From positions 15,461 through 79,460 of the forward strand of contig JANRKU010000090.1 in the NCBI GenBank assembly GCA_033763335.1: a DNA stretch of 64,000 nucleotides, given 5' to 3'. Positions 59,034-64,000 of the stretch are shown in pieces; within the stretch, counting starts at the first letter, position 1; every line of letters starts with the position of its first letter. The position numbers and the translations under genes were made by a program. Source of the DNA: GCA-2794515 sp033763335 (GTDB lineage: Bacteria > Chloroflexota > Anaerolineae > Aggregatilineales > Phototrophicaceae). Below the pieces are notes generated by a model. It did not search any database. It worked only from the letters and a program-made list of their open reading frames with translations, and was not told the origin of the DNA.

Positions 59034-60456
59034 CTAAAAATCCCCTTGCGGGGATTAGCTGTGTAGAGACACCTTTTGTCCTTAGTGGTCAGGGGGTTCG
59101 TAACGAATCGTTTCAATCCCCTTGCGGGGATTAGCTGGGTAGAGACTAGTTGAGGCTCAAATGAACAAATGTTTAGTCCCGGGTTTCAATCCCCTTGCGG
59201 GGATTAGCTGGGTAGAGACTCACCGCAACAGACGGAAAGCGTTTCTACATATATCGCGTTTCAATCCCCTTGCGGGGATTAGCTGGGTAGAGACTCACAA
59301 TAGTATAATACGACCAGGTACACTTACCACGTTTCAATCCCCTTGCGGGGATTAGCTGGGTAGAGACTCACCCGCTCGTTCCGCCTGTTCTTTGACCTCA
59401 GTTTCAATCCCCTTGCGGGGATTAGCTGGGTAGAGACGGTGGATTCTCGCCGCATCTGCTTTGGCTTTTGCATGGTTTCAATCCCCTTGCGGGGATTAGC
59501 TGGGTAGAGACACTTAAGGAGGGTAAAATGGATCGTTTTGAAAGAGTTTCAATCCCCTTGCGGGGATTAGCTGGGTAGAGACCAATAACGGGGCTACTGG
59601 CCTTGTTATCAATATTGGGTTTCAATCCCCTTGCGGGGATTAGCTGGGTAGAGACTATCCGTTTTTGGTTTAATAGGGGATCCACTTGGGTTTCAATCCC
59701 CTTGCGGGGATTAGCTGGGTAGAGACGCTCTCCTTGCAATTTTGTTCGTTTTTGCCTGGACCCCGTTTCAATCCCCTTGCGGGGATTAGCTGGGTAGAGA
59801 CGTAGCGCTTTCTGTGTTTGCTGTAATAGGGGATCCGTTTCAATCCCCTTGCGGGGATTAGCTGGGTAGAGACTTGGGGGGCGGTATCCCGCCAGTAACC
59901 CCATACGGTTTCAATCCCCTTGCGGGGATTAGCTGGGTAGAGACCCCTGCAAAGGGATACCTTCTGATAACGGGGGATTGTTTCAATCCCCTTGCGGGGA
60001 TTAGCTGGGTAGAGACTATCATTGGCTACCCTACTCATAACCTCTATCGTAGAGTTTCAATCCCCTTGCGGGGATTAGCTGGGTAGAGACGGTACACATC
60101 ACCAATAACACCCCTCAAGGGGGTACTCGTTTCAATCCCCTTGCGGGGATTAGCTGGGTAGAGACAAAAAATAAACTGGACGAAATGCAAGTCTTCCTTC
60201 AGTTTCAATCCCCTTGCGGGGATTAGCTGGGTAGAGACTCTGTGCGTGACCAAGAAGCACGTCATACACAAGGTCGGTTTCAATCCCCTTGCGGGGATTA
60301 GCTGGGTAGAGACACATTTACCTCTTCGCCAACATTCACGTCAACTGTTTCAATCCCCTTGCGGGGATTAGCTGGGTAGAGACCGTAAATAACGCGGCTT
60401 GTATCTAATCTAAAGATTAGTTTCAATCCCCTTGCGGGGATTAGCTGGGTAGAGAC
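59034..60456 (-). CRISPR. CRISPR array 3, nineteen spacers
   Basis: Twenty repeats of 37 bases; first at 59034 (degenerate, ends GTGTAGAGAC like array 1), last at 60420-60456. Typical repeats end AGCTGGGTAGAGAC on the plus strand. Leader on the right. Spacers 33-39 bases; two of them (59656-59689 and 59802-59836) share TAATAGGGGATCC. One (59512-59545) contains an RBS and ATG, so it derives from a gene start. Confidence 0.98.
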
Positions 60457-60690
60457 CCTTGTTTGTCTCAGTTCGTCTATACTACCCATTATCTCGCTTT
60501 TACGCAAGTTTTTCTCATCTTTACGCACGCCCCTTCTGATTCAAAATGCAAACATGCTTTTTCGGTGGTTTATTAATCACATCTCCACAATTTTGTCTCA
60601 CCCCGTTTGACATCAAAAGCTGGCGTAAACTCGTTGAATCCACGCTCTATCACGTCTATGCTGTTTTGTACGCTAAAAATCAGCAAAAAT
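60457..60690 (-). promoter_or_regulatory. Leader of CRISPR array 3
   Basis: AT-rich region homologous to the leader at 55737-55960 over about 200 bases, ending in GCTGTTTTGTACGCTAAAA versus GCTGTTTTGGATGCTCAAA there. Contains no gene. Confidence 0.85.
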
Positions 60691-60739
60691 GCCTCTTAGC
60701 GGTGTGTTATGCTATGGAAAATGGATAGGAGATATGCAC

Positions 60740-62776
60740 ATGCTCTCACTCAAACAGGCATTAGCATCCCGAAATTATTGCGATTTAACCGTATTGGCAC
60801 ATTTACATGGCTTGCGGATAAGTCGGAGTCGCCCTAAAGTAGAGTCGGTTAAGCGTTTACATGCCCATATCAGCAAATCCAAGACACTGAAACAGGTGTA
60901 TGAACGGCTTGATGGACGGTCAAAAGAGGCATTAGCGGTATTAAAGGCATGTGGCAGTCGCTTACCGATTGCTATTTTTACGCGCACTTATGGCGATATT
61001 CGCCCGTATCGCCCGTGGCGCGGGGATGAATCACCGAATTGGTACGGATTTTCGTCTATCACCGACCAGTTGTGGCGCTTGGGCATGATTACCATCGAAA
61101 AAGGCACACCCACACAGGTGATTTTGCTCAATGAGGTGCGAGCATTGCTCCCTTCTGTATCGTTGCCAACCCCATCGGCACTACTCACCCCATCTGATAC
61201 ACCCAATGGGCGCGTGGTATTGCTCCATGACCTAACCGAATGGATAGCGGTGGCATCTGCCCATCCCACCCCCCTCAAAAAAGGGCGCTGGTTGCCTATA
61301 TCGGCACTTCGGCGCATCCAAGCGGGGTGTATGGTGACAGAGGATATCGCACATATCCGAGGGGAATTGCAAACAGGATGGTTGCGCTGGTTGCATTATC
61401 TGGCAGAAATCACGGGCATCATCACCCAAACACCAATGGGCATTTCCGTCACGGTGGCGGGATGGGAATGGCTCAATGCACCAGATAATCGGCGTTGGGA
61501 TGCGCTTCTCAACGCGATATGGGATGATTGGCGGAGCGAGTCGCCCGTGTGGCATCGCTATCGGCTACCTGATGTGGATTTTTCCGCGTGGGAGATGTTG
61601 TATCGGCATGTGGTGGCATGTGATGTTGGGGTGTATCATCGGGATGATGTCACATCGGCATTACACCCCTATCTCGCCATTCATCCCGCCTTTTATTCGG
61701 ATGATGACATGCCTGTGTTCGCCATCTCACCCGCCTATTGGGATATTATGGCATGGTTGGGCATGATAAAAATGTCCGATACCCACATTCATATCCTGCC
61801 CCATGTGGCACAATCGCCCTCCCCTGCCCTCTTTCGGATGACAGATAATGCCTTGTTGCTCACCCGCCCTGCCCATCCATCACCATCGGCATGGGTGCAA
61901 CTCAATGCTTATGCGCCCTGTGTGGATGATGTCGTGAGGGTGGATGCTGATGCGATTCGGTGTGCCATCAGCAGAGGCGAGACGGTACCACAAATTGCCC
62001 GCACACTCACTACTCTCATCGGGAAAAAATTGCCGATAGGCGCGTATGAGCAGTTAGAAAAATGGGAAAAATTGGCATATCAGCGCACGCTCCAGACGGT
62101 ACACTTGCTCACGATGACAGATGGCGAATCGCTTATTGCTTTGCGTGGCAATTGGTGCATGTCAAAAATGGTCATGAGCATTATTTCGCCCCATCATGCG
62201 GTTATCAAACCCGCCGAGCGCGACCGATTTATCAAACGCATGAGGAAAATCGGTCAACCTGTGATGGTGATGGATAACCATCCACCTGCACCATCATCAT
62301 GGCGCGATGCTGAATATGCGTGGTTCGCAATCCGCGCTTATCAGAGCATGAGCCGATTGGTCACGCCAACGGTACGCATCCCCAACAGTGTCCGTCACGC
62401 GCTGGCGGAACATATTCCCGCCCATCGGCTGGTGATATTGGAGCAATTGGCACGAGATGAGGTAGACCGCCATGCCCAAACGATACAAGGTTATGCCAGC
62501 GCATCATCTGTTGAACCAGAAATGGATAGTGAGGCGATTCGGGCGGTGGTGCATGAGCAGTGGCACAAGCGGGGTGCTGTGATGGTTGTGTATTTTAGCC
62601 CTGCACGGGGAGAACGGACAACCCGCACGATTGAACCCACGCTGATTTATGAGCGCAATGGTGCGGAATATGTGGAGGCGTGGTGTCGGATGGATGAGGG
62701 AATCCGCACGTTTCGGATGGATAGGATTTTGTGGGTGGGTGGGATAGAGGACAAGCGCACAGGGCATCCGTTTTGA
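60740..62776 (+). CDS. WYL-domain protein with helicase-associated-like N-terminus
   Basis: 678 residues from ATG 60740, eight bases after AGGAG; ATG 60734 is an alternative. The long N-terminal part is winged-helix/helical, of the kind found in XPB-associated regions. The C-terminus YERNGAEYVEAWCRMDEGIRTFRMDRI matches WYL domains. WYL proteins often regulate or assist CRISPR systems by sensing ligands or nucleic acid. It lies directly beyond the leader of array 3. Confidence 0.82.
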   Translation: MLSLKQALASRNYCDLTVLAHLHGLRISRSRPKVESVKRLHAHISKSKTLKQVYERLDGRSKEALAVLKACGSRLPIAIFTRTYGDIRPYRPWRGDESPNWYGFSSITDQLWRLGMITIEKGTPTQVILLNEVRALLPSVSLPTPSALLTPSDTPNGRVVLLHDLTEWIAVASAHPTPLKKGRWLPISALRRIQAGCMVTEDIAHIRGELQTGWLRWLHYLAEITGIITQTPMGISVTVAGWEWLNAPDNRRWDALLNAIWDDWRSESPVWHRYRLPDVDFSAWEMLYRHVVACDVGVYHRDDVTSALHPYLAIHPAFYSDDDMPVFAISPAYWDIMAWLGMIKMSDTHIHILPHVAQSPSPALFRMTDNALLLTRPAHPSPSAWVQLNAYAPCVDDVVRVDADAIRCAISRGETVPQIARTLTTLIGKKLPIGAYEQLEKWEKLAYQRTLQTVHLLTMTDGESLIALRGNWCMSKMVMSIISPHHAVIKPAERDRFIKRMRKIGQPVMVMDNHPPAPSSWRDAEYAWFAIRAYQSMSRLVTPTVRIPNSVRHALAEHIPAHRLVILEQLARDEVDRHAQTIQGYASASSVEPEMDSEAIRAVVHEQWHKRGAVMVVYFSPARGERTTRTIEPTLIYERNGAEYVEAWCRMDEGIRTFRMDRILWVGGIEDKRTGHPF

Positions 62777-62832
62777 GTGCTGTCGATACGCTATATTGCG
62801 TGTTTATGACATCAAACATAGTTTTACAGATG

Positions 62833-63255
62833 TTATTTATGCCCGATACAAAAAGCAACCGTTGCCGTGATTAAATCCAATTGTGTGCTTGTTACTACGC
62901 CAATTTTTGTTGTGAAGCGTTTGATGGATATTGATTTGATTTGCAACACATTCGCCACAGAATCATTTTTGAGGTTATTGGTAGTATCGGCAAGGAGTTT
63001 AATCATCCAAAAATACTGATTGGTCTGAAAGTGAGGTTGCCATGAGGTAATCGGTACAACAATTTCTAAATCTAAATTCCATGAATGAGGAATGGTTAGC
63101 ACCACTGCTGGACGGGATTTATAAATTTCATCACCTGTTGTAGGCAGTTGCGATTTTGGTGTGCCGATAGGCGGTGTTGAGGTGGTAATAGGGGAATTAA
63201 AGTTGACCCACCAAATATCACCTCGAATTGGGGAAAGGCTATTAGAAGGCATCAT
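62833..63255 (-). CDS. MazF/PemK-type mRNA endonuclease toxin
   Basis: 140 residues. IRGDIWWVNF at the N-terminus, EIYKSRPAVVLTI and LEIVVPITSW are the MazF strands. About 20 residues longer than usual between the first two strands. Start overlaps the antitoxin end by 14 bases. Confidence 0.88.
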   Translation of the reverse strand: MMPSNSLSPIRGDIWWVNFNSPITTSTPPIGTPKSQLPTTGDEIYKSRPAVVLTIPHSWNLDLEIVVPITSWQPHFQTNQYFWMIKLLADTTNNLKNDSVANVLQIKSISIKRFTTKIGVVTSTQLDLITATVAFCIGHK

Positions 63256-63505
63256 CGTTGAAATCTATTTCATCGTATGCTTCAAATGTTTCAAATACTT
63301 CATGTGACGCATTGGCAAAGGCACGGGCAACCACACGCTCCCGTTCATCGGCACGCATCGCCATTAAATCATAGACCGTTAAATGATGGTCAGATGGCGA
63401 TGATGTGTCCGTATCGTCATTCATTTCGAGTACCTGTTGCACCAATGTGCGCCGTTCTTGGGGGTTAAGTTGTTTCACTTGTTGCAAAATCTCATGCAGG
63501 GTCAT
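63242..63505 (-). CDS. Antitoxin of the MazF-type pair
   Basis: 87 residues from ATG 63505, AGGG upstream. N-terminal helix MTLHEILQQVKQLNPQERRTL resembles DUF2281-like/addiction antitoxins; the acidic C-terminus (YDEIDFNDDAF) is the expected toxin-binding tail. Confidence 0.78.
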   Translation of the reverse strand: MTLHEILQQVKQLNPQERRTLVQQVLEMNDDTDTSSPSDHHLTVYDLMAMRADERERVVARAFANASHEVFETFEAYDEIDFNDDAF

Positions 63506-63592
63506 TATATATCCCTCACAGATAATCATTTTTTTCATTATCGCATATTTTCATGAAGAAGCAAACCTTACGGTGGGATGCGTGGGGAAATC

Positions 63593-64000
63593 AAAAAAAT
63601 CCCCTTGCGGGGATTATATGGGCAAAACCTGTCGATAGAAAGGAGGGTGTATACAAAGTTGAGCGTTTCAATCCCCTTGCGGGGATTATATGGGGCAAAA
63701 CGAATACCAAGATTGGATGGAAGAGTGGATGACAAGTTTCAATCCCCTTGCGGGGATTATATGGGGCAAAACCCATGAGTACCTTCGGTAAAATTGGAAC
63801 AGGCAACTTCGGGTTCGTTTCAATCCCCTTGCGGGGATTATATGGGGCAAAACGTTCTTACGAAATAACTGGCAGATTCGATACGGGGTTTCAATCCCCT
63901 TGCGGGGATTATATGGGGCAAAACTCTCGGCATTGACCGGATTGTCAACGTGCTCGTCAAGGTTTCAATCCCCTTGCGGGGATTATATGGGGCAAAACAT
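63593..64000 (-). CRISPR. CRISPR array 4, five spacers visible
   Basis: Six repeats (63593, 63665, 63736, 63817, 63888, 63962), the last ending at 63998; the array continues past the window. Repeats end ATATGGGGCAAAAC on the plus strand, a third variant. The leftmost repeat is degenerate and lacks one G, so the leader should lie to the right outside the window. The spacer at 63773-63816 is 44 bases, unusually long. Confidence 0.97.

Noticed and set aside
59161..60528. Frames on both strands through CRISPR array 3
   Set aside because: Recurring LYPANPRKGIET-type peptides show these are repeat artefacts.

Overview
The window looks like a chromosomal segment of a free-living aerobic bacterium, most likely a Chloroflexota (Anaerolineae-like). 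This is inferred from a caa3-type cytochrome oxidase operon with an A2-type subunit I, an ECF sigma factor coupled to a one-TM, Pro/Thr-rich partner, a full-length cobalamin-dependent MetH, and a type III-B CRISPR locus with a reverse transcriptase beside Cas1. Phylogeny was not computed.

Layout. (1) 1-22 kb is housekeeping chromosome: a truncated gene at the left edge, the cytochrome oxidase operon (672-7025), msrA, an alpha/beta hydrolase, an SbcD-like nuclease, an FHA-FHA-TIR protein followed by a GAF histidine kinase, metH, an OLD-like ATPase, a macro-domain-like protein, and a sigma/anti-sigma-like pair. Small hairpin repeats with compensatory base changes sit between these genes. (2) About 22.1-46.4 kb is a foreign element of roughly 24 kb. 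It holds about fifty short, mostly leftward, end-to-start overlapping genes: SSB, an HNH nuclease, a Pol-beta-like nucleotidyltransferase, a methyltransferase-helicase fusion, a PAPS-reductase-like protein, a 74-residue acidic protein, many one- or two-helix membrane peptides, three tRNA-like genes and a 720-residue protein with features of double-psi beta-barrel RNA polymerases. A 13-bp palindrome, CTAGAGNCTCTAG, is scattered through the element (six exact and two near copies) and was not seen elsewhere. Several element promoters carry a TTGTTG/CAACAA-type inverted repeat. No integrase, capsid, portal or conjugation gene was recognised. (3) 46.9-64 kb is a defence island: cmr1-cmr6 with a TIR-domain gene in the same operon, cas6, cas1 with an adjacent reverse transcriptase and two unusual upstream genes, four CRISPR arrays (three with visible homologous leaders), a WYL-domain protein and a MazF-type toxin-antitoxin pair.

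How the parts relate. All arrays appear to be transcribed leftwards, giving repeats that end in ATTGAAAC. One spacer (55515-55552) encodes, in the sense direction of the plus strand, a peptide nearly identical to the presumed active-site motif of the element's 720-residue polymerase-like protein. It matches the resident gene at 27 of 36 bases, with most differences at synonymous positions. The crRNA would be antisense to that mRNA, so this type III system has been directed at relatives of the element now sitting next to it. A Cas10 with an intact GGDD motif and a TIR protein with a candidate catalytic Glu suggest cyclic-nucleotide-triggered NAD+ depletion as the output, which is inference.
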